Assembly: GCA_016287075.1 (NCBI GenBank)
Contig: JAEEVC010000010.1
Span: 1 to 64,000, forward strand
Direction: 5' to 3'
Length of the DNA stretch: 64,000 nt
Source of the DNA: Bacteroidales bacterium
Lineage (GTDB): Bacteria; Bacteroidota; Bacteroidia; Bacteroidales; UBA932
The position numbers and the translations under genes were made by a program. Under the pieces are notes generated by a model. That model ran no database searches and was not told the origin of the DNA. It worked only from the letters and a program-made list of their open reading frames with translations. Below are positions 20,575 through 31,215 of this stretch, piece by piece; positions within the stretch are counted from its first letter, which is position 1; each line of letters begins with the position of its first letter.

Positions 20575-22808
20575 AGATCTGTCCTCACAACACTCTGGAT
20601 GCCCTCGATGCCCGAGAGCTTCCGGATCATTTTGTCAAGCACGTCCCGGCTGCTGACATAGAAATCGATGAACCCTTCGAAAATGCCGCCGTCGGAAGCG
20701 AGGGTCAGCCGCCGGATGTTGATGCCCATCACCAGCGAGATATAGCGTGAAATCTCGTTCAGCAGGCCGACCCGATCCAGGCCCTGGAGGGAGAGGCGGA
20801 CGGGGAAGGAGTTGTCCTCGACCGATTCCTCCCACTTCGGCACGACGACCCAGTCCCCGTGCGTGGAGGCGAGTTCCTCGGCGACGGCGCAGCTCTTCTT
20901 ATGCACCGTGACCGCCCCGTCCGGGCCGCGGAAGCCGACGACCGGATCGCCCGGAATCGGATGGCAGCAGGATGCGATGATGTATTTCGTCCCGCCGTCC
21001 CGTCCGAGGATGATCCGCTCCGCCGGAGAGCCGGATTCCTTCGGGTCACGCCGGAAGAAACGCCGCAGCAGGCTCGTTCCTTCACTGTCCTTGCGCAGGA
21101 TCTCGGAGAGATTGTTCAGTTTCAGCGTCCCGAGGCCGATCCGGAGGAAAAGGTCGTCCTCCGAAGTGACGCCATAGGCCTTTATGAGGGTCTTCTTCAA
21201 TTTGTCGTCCAGCGTGTACCCCAGGGACTGCAGCTGCTCCTCGAGGATATGCCGGCCGAAGCTGACGGTCTGCGCGCGGTTGCTGCGGAAATAGTCCATT
21301 ACCACGGACTTGGCCCGCCGCGTCTGGAGGAACTGGAGCCATTCCTGCTTGGGATGCTCGTTCTCCGCCGTGATGATCTCCACCTGGTCGCCCGTTTTCA
21401 GGACATGGCTCAGGGGGACCAGCCGCATGTTCACCTTCGCGGCGATGGCCTTGCAGCCGATTTCCGTATGGATCTGGAACGCGAAGTCGAGGGCCGTCGC
21501 CCCCTTCATGATGGTCTTCTGCTCGCCCCGGGGCGTAAAGACCACGATCGTCGAACTGGTCAGGTCGTTGTGGATGATGTCGAGCAGTTCCAGGGCGTTG
21601 ACGTCCGGATTGACCAGGATGTCCTTGATCTGCACCAGCCACTTGTCCATCTCGCTGTCATTCTCGCTGATGTAGCCGCTCTGCTTGTAGGACCAGTGCG
21701 CCGCGATGCCCTTTTCGGCGATGTCGTCCATCCGCTTCGAGCGGATCTGGACCTCGATCCACATGCCGTTGGGGGAGAGGACCGTACAGTGAAGCGCCTC
21801 ATAGCCATTGGCTTTCGGATGCTTGACCCAGTCCCGGATCCGGTCCTGCTTAAAGCGGTATTCCCCGGTAATGATCGAGAAGATGTGGTAGCACTGGTCC
21901 CGCTCGGACTCAGTCTTCGCCGGATCCGGCGTGAACACGATCCGGACGGCATACAGGTCGTACACCTCCTCGAAGGGAATCCGTTTCACCTGCATCTTGT
22001 GCCAGACCGAATAGGGCGTCTTGATCCGCTTGCGGATGACGAAATCGAAGCCGGCTTCCCGCAGCGCCTTCTCGATCGGATAGATGAAGGCGTTGATTTC
22101 CTCCTCCTTCTCCACGACATTCTGCTGAATCCTGGTCGTAATCCGCTGATAGGCATCCGGTTCCTTGAAGCGCAGCCAGATATTCTCCATCTCCGACTTG
22201 ACCCCGAACAGGCCGAGCCGATGGGCGAGCGGGATGAAGATGTACATCGTCTCGCTGAGGATCTTGTCGCGCTTGTGCTCCGGCATGTACTCGATGGTAC
22301 GGCAGTTGTGGAGCCGGTCGGCGAGCTTGATCAGGACGACGCGGACATCGTCGCCGAGGGTCAGGAGGATCCGCTTGAAATTCTCCGCCTGGAGACTCTG
22401 GGAATAGATGTCGCTCTGCTTGTTCTTGTCTTCGTTGTCGAGGACGGTCTTGATCTTCGTCAGGCCGTCCACCAGGGAAGCGATCTTTTCCCCGAACAGG
22501 TTACGGAGGTCGTCCACCGTATAATCGGTGTCCTCCACGACATCATGCAGCAGGGCTGCGGAAATGGACTTGTAACCGAGACCGATGTCGCTGACGACGA
22601 TCTGCGCCACGGCGATCGGGTGCAGGATATAGGGCTCGCCGCTGCGCCGGCGCACGTTTTTGTGGGCTTCGTTCGCAAACTCAAACGCCTTCTGGACAAC
22701 GGCCAGTTCTTCCGCGTCGGCACAGCGCCGGGCAGCCGCTTCCTTCAGGACGGCATAATCCCGCTCGATGGCCGCGTAGTCTTCGGCGGTAAATACTGAA
22801 AAACTCAT
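20571..22808 (-). CDS. Bifunctional (p)ppGpp synthetase/hydrolase of the RelA/SpoT family
   Basis: The 745-residue long-form RSH protein controls the stringent response. The N-terminal hydrolase domain has the HD pair H88-D89 in ALLHDVVEDTDYT and RLHNCRTIEYM. The synthetase domain follows (about 240-360, including HPKANGYEALH and EVQIRSKRMDDIAEKG), then a TGS domain (about 400-465), a zinc-finger-like Cys/His region (SCCHPIPGDPVVG) and a C-terminal ACT domain. Both active sites look intact, so it should be bifunctional. It sits between yihY and the Ig-like lipoprotein gene with 4-base overlaps on both sides. Confidence 0.95.
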   Translation of the reverse strand: MSFSVFTAEDYAAIERDYAVLKEAAARRCADAEELAVVQKAFEFANEAHKNVRRRSGEPYILHPIAVAQIVVSDIGLGYKSISAALLHDVVEDTDYTVDDLRNLFGEKIASLVDGLTKIKTVLDNEDKNKQSDIYSQSLQAENFKRILLTLGDDVRVVLIKLADRLHNCRTIEYMPEHKRDKILSETMYIFIPLAHRLGLFGVKSEMENIWLRFKEPDAYQRITTRIQQNVVEKEEEINAFIYPIEKALREAGFDFVIRKRIKTPYSVWHKMQVKRIPFEEVYDLYAVRIVFTPDPAKTESERDQCYHIFSIITGEYRFKQDRIRDWVKHPKANGYEALHCTVLSPNGMWIEVQIRSKRMDDIAEKGIAAHWSYKQSGYISENDSEMDKWLVQIKDILVNPDVNALELLDIIHNDLTSSTIVVFTPRGEQKTIMKGATALDFAFQIHTEIGCKAIAAKVNMRLVPLSHVLKTGDQVEIITAENEHPKQEWLQFLQTRRAKSVVMDYFRSNRAQTVSFGRHILEEQLQSLGYTLDDKLKKTLIKAYGVTSEDDLFLRIGLGTLKLNNLSEILRKDSEGTSLLRRFFRRDPKESGSPAERIILGRDGGTKYIIASCCHPIPGDPVVGFRGPDGAVTVHKKSCAVAEELASTHGDWVVVPKWEESVEDNSFPVRLSLQGLDRVGLLNEISRYISLVMGINIRRLTLASDGGIFEGFIDFYVSSRDVLDKMIRKLSGIEGIQSVVRTDL

Positions 22809-23833
22809 AAGACTTCCCTCCTTTTCCGTTTTTTCTCCTCGACGGCCTCCGCGTTCATCCGTTCGATCTGTTCAATCGTATATTTGTCCACATTCTGGTA
22901 GGCATAGGACAGCTCCGCCCCATACAGGACGATGGTCCATCCCAGGTTCAGGTAGGTCAGGAAGAGCGGCAGCGCGGCGAGCACACCGTAAACCGTGCTC
23001 ACCCGGGTGACCATCACCTGCGTCTCCAGGTACAGGTACTGCAGGACCATGAATACCGGCCCGGCGATCAGCGCGGCTTTCAGGGCCTGCCGGTAATGGA
23101 CCTTCGTCCCCGGGATGTACTTGTACATGGCCGAGAGGATCATCACCGCCGCGCCGGCATAGATCACCCAGGCCAGGAATGACTTGATATGCTCGGAAAA
23201 CGCCACCCGGCTCGGGACGGCGAGGTCCAGCACATGGGTATAGACGATGGAGCCCGAGAAGAAGAGCAGGATGACGAACGGGGACAGGATGAGGATGCCG
23301 AGGCTGATGCCGAACATCCGGAAGAATTTCAGTTCCCGCTCCACCTGCCAGACGTTGTTGAAAACCCGCCGGACGCTGATCATCAGCCAGATGACGATCC
23401 AGAGGAAAGCCAGCATGGAGATGAGTCCGAAGAGGCCGGACTGGGCGGTTTTCAGGATGTTGTCGGCCGCATCCATCAGGCTGTTGATCAGGCGTTCATT
23501 GCTGATGTTGGCATAGAGGAACGCGCTCAGCTTGTCCGAAAGGCCCAGCCCGCCCGTCAGATAGAAGGCGATGGCGAGGAAGGGGACGATGGACATCACG
23601 CTCTGGTAGCTGAGCGCCGTGGCCTGGAAACCGATCTTCTGGTTGGAGAACGTATTGAACGTGAGGACCGCCACCTTCGCATCCTTGAGCAGGCGGGCCT
23701 TCCGGTGCTCCAGGTCGTCGGCGTTCATCCGCCACATGTCGATGGTGATGAACCGCACGACCCGGCTGGTCAGGATCCGGACCCAGCGGATGCGGACGGC
23801 GATTCCTTTCTTAATGCGCTCGAAGAATTTCAT
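22805..23833 (-). CDS. YihY/BrkB-family inner-membrane protein
   Basis: The 342-residue protein has about six long hydrophobic segments (for example FLAIAFYLTGGLGL, LISMLAFLWIVIWLM, GILILSPFVILLFF) and the family pattern LTFNTFSNQKIGFQATALSY near the N-terminus. The YihY family was once labelled ribonuclease BN but is an integral membrane family of uncertain role. The gene starts 6 bases after ligA and overlaps the RSH gene by 4 bases. Confidence 0.87.
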   Translation of the reverse strand: MKFFERIKKGIAVRIRWVRILTSRVVRFITIDMWRMNADDLEHRKARLLKDAKVAVLTFNTFSNQKIGFQATALSYQSVMSIVPFLAIAFYLTGGLGLSDKLSAFLYANISNERLINSLMDAADNILKTAQSGLFGLISMLAFLWIVIWLMISVRRVFNNVWQVERELKFFRMFGISLGILILSPFVILLFFSGSIVYTHVLDLAVPSRVAFSEHIKSFLAWVIYAGAAVMILSAMYKYIPGTKVHYRQALKAALIAGPVFMVLQYLYLETQVMVTRVSTVYGVLAALPLFLTYLNLGWTIVLYGAELSYAYQNVDKYTIEQIERMNAEAVEEKKRKRREVL

Positions 23834-23839
23834 CCCGGA

Positions 23840-25981
<2,142 letters not shown>

Positions 25982-25982
25982 T

Positions 25983-25990
25983 TACATTTG
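25983..25990 (+). promoter_or_regulatory. Predicted -7 element of the phosphofructokinase gene
   Basis: TACATTTG fits TAnnTTTG and lies 38 bp before the ATG. It is back to back with the ligA element. Confidence 0.5.
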
Positions 25991-26028
25991 CAGCGTGAAA
26001 AGAAAGAGTATCATTAATTCATAGCAAA

Positions 26029-27258
26029 ATGAAAGATTCCATCATCATCCTCTGCGGCGGCGGTCCCGCTCCGGGCATGAACACGGTCGTGTTCTCGGTC
26101 GCCAAGACTTTCCTCTCCAACGGTTATCGCGTCATCGGCCTGCACGGCGGATACAGCGGCCTGTTCTCGAAAGCGCCCCGCACGGAGGATATCGACTTCT
26201 TCAAGGCGGACGCCTACTTCAACCGCGGCGGTTCCTACCTGCAGATGAGCCGTTTCAAACCGACGGACCAGGACTTCGAGGAGAACTTCAACCTCGGCCT
26301 CTTCCAGGAGAACAACATCAAGCTCCTCGTCACGGTCGGCGGCGACGACACCGCCTCCACGGCCAACCGCATCGCCAAGTTCCTCGAGGCGAAGCACTAC
26401 CCGATCCGCAACATCCACGTCCCGAAGACCATCGACAACGACCTCCCGCTGCCGGACAACGCCCCGACCTTCGGCTTCAACTCCGCCAAGAACGAGGGCG
26501 CCCACCTGGCCCGCACCGTCTATGAAGATGCACGCACTTCCGGGAACTGGCTGATCATCAGCGCCATGGGCCGCAGCGCCGGCCACCTCGCCCTCGGTAT
26601 CGGCGAGGCCACGCACTGCCCGATGACCATCATCCCCGAAATGTTCAACAAGACGGAGATCTGCCTCGACAAGATCGTCAAGCTGGCCCTTTCCGCCATC
26701 CTCAAGCGCAAGCTCCTCGGCATCCCGTACGGCACCGTCGTCGTCGCGGAAGGCGTCTTCCACGACCTGGATCCCCAGGAAATCAAGAACGCCGGCGTCA
26801 GCATGACCTACGACGAGCACGGCCATCCGGAACTCGGCAAGATCTCCAAGGCCGTCCTGTTCAACGACATCCTCGAGAAGGAGTTCAAGAAGATCGGCAT
26901 CAAAGTCAAGACCCGTCCGGTCGAAATCGGCTACGACGTCCGCTGCCAGGATCCGGTCGCCTATGACCTGACCTACTGCTCCGAACTCGCGATGGGCGCC
27001 TACGAGCTTTTCGCCGCCGGTGAGACGGGCTGCATGGTCTATGTCGATGCCTTCGGCAACGCCAGGCCGCTCTACCTCAAGGACCTCCAGGGTGCTGACG
27101 GCAAGATCCCCCCGCGCCGCGTCAACATCGAGGGCGGTACTTCCCGCAACTACTACGGCCACATCTGCCACTACATCACCGAGGCCGACTACGAGGCTGC
27201 GAAGAAGTACGTCGCCGATCCCGCCGCCTATGACTTCAAGAAAATCCTTAATTGGTAA
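26029..27258 (+). CDS. 6-phosphofructokinase, probably pyrophosphate-dependent
   Basis: The 409-residue protein belongs to the PfkA superfamily and phosphorylates fructose 6-phosphate. Two positions point to pyrophosphate as donor: GGDD at 104-107 (ATP enzymes have GGDG) and Lys before TIDND in PKTIDND (132-138; ATP enzymes have Gly). MGRSAGH at 180-186 is the substrate-binding motif, with Asp of TIDND as the catalytic base. The length also fits PPi-type enzymes, which are longer than the 320-residue E. coli ATP enzyme. Codon use is strongly biased to GC-ending codons, suggesting high expression. A small lipoprotein gene follows after 4 bases. Confidence 0.9.
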   Translation: MKDSIIILCGGGPAPGMNTVVFSVAKTFLSNGYRVIGLHGGYSGLFSKAPRTEDIDFFKADAYFNRGGSYLQMSRFKPTDQDFEENFNLGLFQENNIKLLVTVGGDDTASTANRIAKFLEAKHYPIRNIHVPKTIDNDLPLPDNAPTFGFNSAKNEGAHLARTVYEDARTSGNWLIISAMGRSAGHLALGIGEATHCPMTIIPEMFNKTEICLDKIVKLALSAILKRKLLGIPYGTVVVAEGVFHDLDPQEIKNAGVSMTYDEHGHPELGKISKAVLFNDILEKEFKKIGIKVKTRPVEIGYDVRCQDPVAYDLTYCSELAMGAYELFAAGETGCMVYVDAFGNARPLYLKDLQGADGKIPPRRVNIEGGTSRNYYGHICHYITEADYEAAKKYVADPAAYDFKKILNW

Positions 27259-27262
27259 TCAT

Positions 27263-27688
27263 ATGAAAAAAATCATTCCCATCCTCCTGCTGGCTGCAGC
27301 CGTCTTTGCAACAAGCTGCTCCTCGTCCTACCGTTCCGCACGCCATCCCAGCGTCCTCTTTGAACTGAACTCCGCCGATTACACGCTTTCCGAGCCCGTT
27401 TCGGCCACCGTCCATGTCACGAAGATCCTGGGCATCAACTTCGCGGAGATTTTCAATGCCCATTCGGGAGACTTCAGCGCCTCCGTCGTCGGAACGGATG
27501 TGGCCATGATCGGCTTCCTGTCCTCCCTGGACAAGTCAGTCGCCATCCACGACCTGCTGGAAAAGAACCCTGGCTACGACTTCGTGCTCTATCCGCAGTT
27601 CACCATCACCGGCAAGAACTACCTCATCTATTCGTCGGCGGATGTGACCGTGACGGCCCGCCTGGGCAAACTCGTGAAAAAGAACTAG
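27263..27688 (+). CDS. Small lipoprotein of unknown function
   Basis: The 141-residue product starts at ATG 27263 and has a clear lipobox (LLLAAAVFATSC, Cys19) followed by SSSYRSARHP. The body (FELNSADYTLSEPVSATVHV onwards) is beta-rich with no recognised catalytic motif. It lies 4 bases after the phosphofructokinase gene and is closed by a strong intrinsic terminator. I do not recognise the family. Confidence 0.75.
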   Translation: MKKIIPILLLAAAVFATSCSSSYRSARHPSVLFELNSADYTLSEPVSATVHVTKILGINFAEIFNAHSGDFSASVVGTDVAMIGFLSSLDKSVAIHDLLEKNPGYDFVLYPQFTITGKNYLIYSSADVTVTARLGKLVKKN

Positions 27689-27712
27689 TTCCGCAGTGAA
27701 ACGCTTTGAAGG

Positions 27713-27747
27713 ACGGGTGCTTCCGCTTGGAAGTGCCCGTTTTTCTT
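27713..27747 (+). terminator. Strong intrinsic terminator of the phosphofructokinase-lipoprotein unit
   Basis: ACGGGTGCTTCC (27713-27724), loop GCTT, GGAAGTGCCCGT (27729-27740) form a 12-bp stem with two G-T wobbles, followed by TTTTTC. The -33 element of the next promoter overlaps the loop and the right arm. Confidence 0.85.
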
Positions 27748-27757
27748 GCTACTTTTG
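27727..27757 (+). promoter_or_regulatory. Promoter of the DUF389 gene
   Basis: TTG (27727-27729), a 20-bp spacer, and TACTTTTG (27750-27757) match the Bacteroidota promoter. The ATG follows 20 bp after the -7 element. Confidence 0.65.
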
Positions 27758-27777
27758 CATCCGGAAGGGAGAATGCC

Positions 27778-28938
27778 ATGGAACTCAAGACGATGCCCGA
27801 ACTGTTCTGGCGCTACCTCAAGCGCCTCGCCGACATCCGGAACGACATTGACACGGATGCCGCCGCGGAGCAGATCCGCAGGGGGATCTGGTTCCGGGGG
27901 CCGAACGTATGGATCCTGGCCTTCTCGATCATCATCGCCTCGGTGGGCCTGAATGTCAACTCGACCGCCGTCATCATCGGCGCGATGCTGATCTCCCCGC
28001 TGATGGGGCCGATCATCGGCATCGGGCTTTCCCTCGGCACGAACGACGCGGAACTGCTGAAGAACGCATTCCGGAATTTCCTCGTGATGTTCGTCATCAG
28101 CCTCCTCGTTTCCACGCTCTATTTCCTGATATCCCCGCTCAGGCTGAACAACGCCACGGAGCTGGCCGCCCGCACCAGCCCCACGATCTACGACGTGTTC
28201 ATCGCCTTTTTCGGCGGACTGGCGGGCATCCTCGAGAACTGCCGGAAGGAAAAGGGGACCGTGCTTGCCGGCGTTGCGATCGCGACGGCCATCATGCCGC
28301 CCCTGTGCACGGCCGGTTACGGGCTTGCCCACCTGAATGCCCATTATTTCTTCGGCGCCCTCTACCTGTTCTTGATCAACGGCGTGTTCATCGTCCTGGC
28401 CAACTACATGATGGTCAAGTATCTCCGATTCAGGAGCATGGAAGGAGCCGGCGAGATCGGCGACCGGCGCAGACGTGCGATGACCGCCCTGTTCATCGCC
28501 TTCATCGTCCCGAGCCTGTGGACGGCCGTCATCCTGATCCGGGACAATAATTTCGAGCGGAAGGTGGCCCAGCTGGTCGAAGGGAACCGGGTCGTCGGCA
28601 AGGCCTATATCTACGATTACACCGTCCATTCCGGCCGCCACCGCAACGTCGAGATCCGGACGGCCGGCCTGCTGGACGAGGCATCGAAACGGACCTTGCA
28701 GGAATCAGCGAAGAAACTGGGAATCAAGGAGAAACAGATTTCCATCTCCGACCATGCCTTCGGCCTGACGGCCATGGAGATGCAGGGCGTCCTGGACGAA
28801 TATTCCGCCAAGGTGGCTCTCCAGATCGAACGGAAGGACCGGGAGATCTTCCGCCTGCAGAAGCAGATCGATTCCCTCAAAGTCTGGGTCGGGGAACTGC
28901 GGGACACGACCGGGAAGCACAATCCGCCGGAAGAATGA
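27778..28938 (+). CDS. DUF389 (TIGR00341-like) membrane protein
   Basis: The 386-residue protein starts at ATG 27778, preceded by GGAAGGGAG. An earlier in-frame reading from 27706 lies on the terminator hairpin and is rejected. The conserved DUF389 core contains SVGLNVNSTAVIIGAMLISP, LMGPIIGIGLSLG and GTVLAGVAIATAIMPPLCTA, with about six membrane segments (about 50-225). The C-terminal soluble part (about 230-386) ends in a predicted coiled coil (LQIERKDREIFRLQKQIDSL). The role of the family is unknown. Its stop overlaps the amylase start (ATGA). Confidence 0.88.
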   Translation: MELKTMPELFWRYLKRLADIRNDIDTDAAAEQIRRGIWFRGPNVWILAFSIIIASVGLNVNSTAVIIGAMLISPLMGPIIGIGLSLGTNDAELLKNAFRNFLVMFVISLLVSTLYFLISPLRLNNATELAARTSPTIYDVFIAFFGGLAGILENCRKEKGTVLAGVAIATAIMPPLCTAGYGLAHLNAHYFFGALYLFLINGVFIVLANYMMVKYLRFRSMEGAGEIGDRRRRAMTALFIAFIVPSLWTAVILIRDNNFERKVAQLVEGNRVVGKAYIYDYTVHSGRHRNVEIRTAGLLDEASKRTLQESAKKLGIKEKQISISDHAFGLTAMEMQGVLDEYSAKVALQIERKDREIFRLQKQIDSLKVWVGELRDTTGKHNPPEE

Positions 28939-30422
28939 AAAGAAGGATCTACCAGGTTCTGCCCCGCCTCTGGGGGGAGGGTCGTTTCTCCTCCTTCGAC
29001 GAGGCGTCCCTTTCCTATGTGAAAGGCCTCGGCATGACCGATATCTGGTTCACGGGCATCATCCGCCATGCCACGAAAAAGGCGGACGGCGGCTGCACGC
29101 CATCCCCGGTCGTCAAGGGCGAAGCCGGCTCGCCGTATGCCATTACCGACTATTATGACGTCAATCCGTATCTGGCTGATAATCCGGACGAAAGGATGTC
29201 CGAGTTCAAGGACTTGGTGAAACGGACGCATGCCGCCGGACTCCGCGTTGTCATCGATTTCGTGCCGAACCACGTCGCGCGCGACTACCATACCCGGATG
29301 CCCGGAAAAGCCTCCCTCGGAGACGGGGACGACCCGTCCGTCCACTGGCGCGAAGATAACGATTTCTATTATTATCCCGGCGAAGCCCTCCGCCTGCCTT
29401 TCGATACGGATTACCGGGAAGAGCCGGCCCGGGCGTCCGGGAACTGTTTCTCGCCGTCCCCGAGCATGAACGACTGGTGGGAAACCGTCCGGCTGAACTA
29501 CTGCGACTTTCACACGCGGACCTGGGACCGGATGTATGACATCGTCCGTTTCTGGGCCGCCCTGGGCGTTGACGGATTCCGCTGCGACATGGTCGAGCTG
29601 GTCCCGCCGGCTTTCTTCACGTGGCTGATCCGCCGGATCCGGGATGAATTCCCCCAGGTCTGCTTCATTGCGGAAGTCTATCAGAAGGAACTGTACCGCA
29701 AATACATAGAGGAGGTCGGATTCGACCTGCTCTATGACAAATCCGGCCTCTACGACACCCTCCGCGCCATCGCTGCACACCACCTGCCGGCTTCCGCCGT
29801 CACAGGCGTCTGGCAGTCGCTCGGGGACCTGCAGCCCCGGATGCTCAATTTCCTGGAGAACCACGACGAGCAGCGGCTCGCCTCGGACTTCTTCCTCGGG
29901 GATGCCGCCAGGGCTTTTCCGCTCCTGGCCGTTTCCCTCCTGTTCAACGACGCGTCCTTCCTCCTGTACGCCGGACAGGAAATCGGCGAACGCGGCATGG
30001 ATAATGAACCGTTCAGCGGCGTCAACGGCCGCACCTCGATTTTCGACTGGTGGAAAGTGGCCTCCCTCCAGCATCTGTATGCGGAACTTCATGGAAATCC
30101 GGTCCTTACGGAATCAGAACGGGGCATCCTCCGGCGGTATGTTGACGCGCTCCGCCTGGCGCAGTATCCGGCATTCCGGGAGGGCAAGACCTTCGATCTC
30201 GGCTATTGCCAGCCGGACGGGTTTGACCGCGGATCCCTTTTCGCCTTCCTCCGCTGCGACGGAGAGGAATGCTTCCTTGTCGTCGCCAACTTCGCACCAG
30301 CGCCCTGCTCGGGCGAAATCGTCATCCCGGACGAGGCTTTCGTTTACCTGGGTCTGGAGAAAAAAAGCAGTACCTGCCGGTTTTCCGTCGGGGCCTCCGA
30401 CTATGTCGCAATGACCCTCTAG
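28935..30422 (+). CDS. Alpha-amylase family glycoside hydrolase (GH13)
   Basis: The 495-residue protein lacks a signal peptide, so it is probably cytoplasmic and acts on internal glucans or imported oligosaccharides. The four GH13 regions are visible: DFVPNH (108-113), GVDGFRCDMVE with nucleophile D218, FIAEVY with acid/base E247, and FLENHDEQ with the transition-state stabilising Asp311. A small C-terminal beta domain follows. It overlaps the DUF389 gene by 4 bases. Its TAG shares the palindrome CTAG with the stop codon of the convergent methyltransferase gene. Confidence 0.9.
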   Translation: MKRRIYQVLPRLWGEGRFSSFDEASLSYVKGLGMTDIWFTGIIRHATKKADGGCTPSPVVKGEAGSPYAITDYYDVNPYLADNPDERMSEFKDLVKRTHAAGLRVVIDFVPNHVARDYHTRMPGKASLGDGDDPSVHWREDNDFYYYPGEALRLPFDTDYREEPARASGNCFSPSPSMNDWWETVRLNYCDFHTRTWDRMYDIVRFWAALGVDGFRCDMVELVPPAFFTWLIRRIRDEFPQVCFIAEVYQKELYRKYIEEVGFDLLYDKSGLYDTLRAIAAHHLPASAVTGVWQSLGDLQPRMLNFLENHDEQRLASDFFLGDAARAFPLLAVSLLFNDASFLLYAGQEIGERGMDNEPFSGVNGRTSIFDWWKVASLQHLYAELHGNPVLTESERGILRRYVDALRLAQYPAFREGKTFDLGYCQPDGFDRGSLFAFLRCDGEECFLVVANFAPAPCSGEIVIPDEAFVYLGLEKKSSTCRFSVGASDYVAMTL

Positions 30423-30433
30423 CGGGTCCTGCG
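30407..30433. repeat. Hairpin centred on the shared stop codons of two convergent genes
   Basis: CGCA (30407-30410) and GACCC (30413-30417) pair with GGGTC (30424-30428) and TGCG (30430-30433) around TCTAGC. There is no T tract, so it is not a standard intrinsic terminator. Confidence 0.45.
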
Positions 30434-31156
30434 CCGGAATTCCGCGACGGTGACCGCCGTGGCGACAGCCGCGTTGAGCGATTCGCTGCCCGGCTCGTCG
30501 ACGGGATAGGGCGGAATGAAAAGACGCTCCGTCACGAGGGCGGCGACGGCGGGGGATATGCCCCTGGATTCATTGCCGATCACGATGAGGGACGGGGCCT
30601 GCGTCCCATCCGACAACGCTTTCTGATACAGGTCCTTCCCGTCCAGGAAAGTCCCATACACGGCCCCGCCTTGGGCGACGGCGGCTCGGGACAGCGCCAC
30701 AAGGTCCGTATAATGGAAGCGGACGCGGAAAATGGCGCCCATCGTCGCCTGCACGACCTTGGGATTGAACACATCGACCGTATCGGGGGAGGCGTAAACG
30801 GCGTCGATGCCGAACCAGTCGGCGATGCGGAGGATCGTGCCGAGGTTGCCGGGGTCCCGGATGGCATCCAGTGCCAGGAAAAGGCCCCTGGAGGGGATCC
30901 GGGCATCGTCCAGAACGAGGTCTGCAGGCTGCCGCACGACGGCCAGCACGGGGGAAGGGGAGGAGAGGGCGGTGATACGGGCCATCGCCTCTTCGCCGAT
31001 TTCATCCCGCCGGACGACCTGCTCGACGGTAAAACGGGAACGGAGCGCTTCCTCCACGAGTTTCGCGCCTTCGACGGTAAACAGGCCGGAAGCATCCCGG
31101 TACTTCTTGACGGAGAGGCTCTTCAGGCGCTTGATTTCGGCATGGGACAGGGTCAT
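30419..31156 (-). CDS. SpoU/TrmH-family RNA 2'-O-methyltransferase
   Basis: The 245-residue protein has the N-terminal substrate-binding domain (LKSLSVKKYRDASGLFTVEG, about 10-29) and the C-terminal SPOUT knot domain. The three motifs are visible: LDAIRDPGNLGTILRIADW (about 104-122), IVIGNESRGIS and IPPYPVDEPGSESLNAAVA. It should methylate a ribose 2'-O in rRNA or tRNA; the exact target cannot be told. The start is fixed by the conserved N-terminus, yet only four bases separate it from a -7 promoter element, suggesting a leaderless message. Confidence 0.9.
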   Translation of the reverse strand: MTLSHAEIKRLKSLSVKKYRDASGLFTVEGAKLVEEALRSRFTVEQVVRRDEIGEEAMARITALSSPSPVLAVVRQPADLVLDDARIPSRGLFLALDAIRDPGNLGTILRIADWFGIDAVYASPDTVDVFNPKVVQATMGAIFRVRFHYTDLVALSRAAVAQGGAVYGTFLDGKDLYQKALSDGTQAPSLIVIGNESRGISPAVAALVTERLFIPPYPVDEPGSESLNAAVATAVTVAEFRRRTR

Positions 31157-31160
31157 GGCG

Positions 31161-31168
31161 CAAAGATA
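31161..31168 (-). promoter_or_regulatory. Predicted -7 element of the SpoU-type gene
   Basis: On the minus strand TATCTTTG (31168 to 31161) fits TAnnTTTG. Only four bases (31160-31157) separate it from the ATG at 31156. Confidence 0.5.
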
Positions 31169-31201
31169 AGAAGGAAATCGCGATTATTCGGCGTTTTTTG
31201 T

Positions 31202-31209
31202 TAAATTTG
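31202..31209 (+). promoter_or_regulatory. Predicted -7 element of the TamL-like gene
   Basis: TAAATTTG fits TAnnTTTG. Six bases separate it from the ATG at 31216. The -33 element is not obvious. Confidence 0.45.
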
Positions 31210-31215
31210 TGCCTG

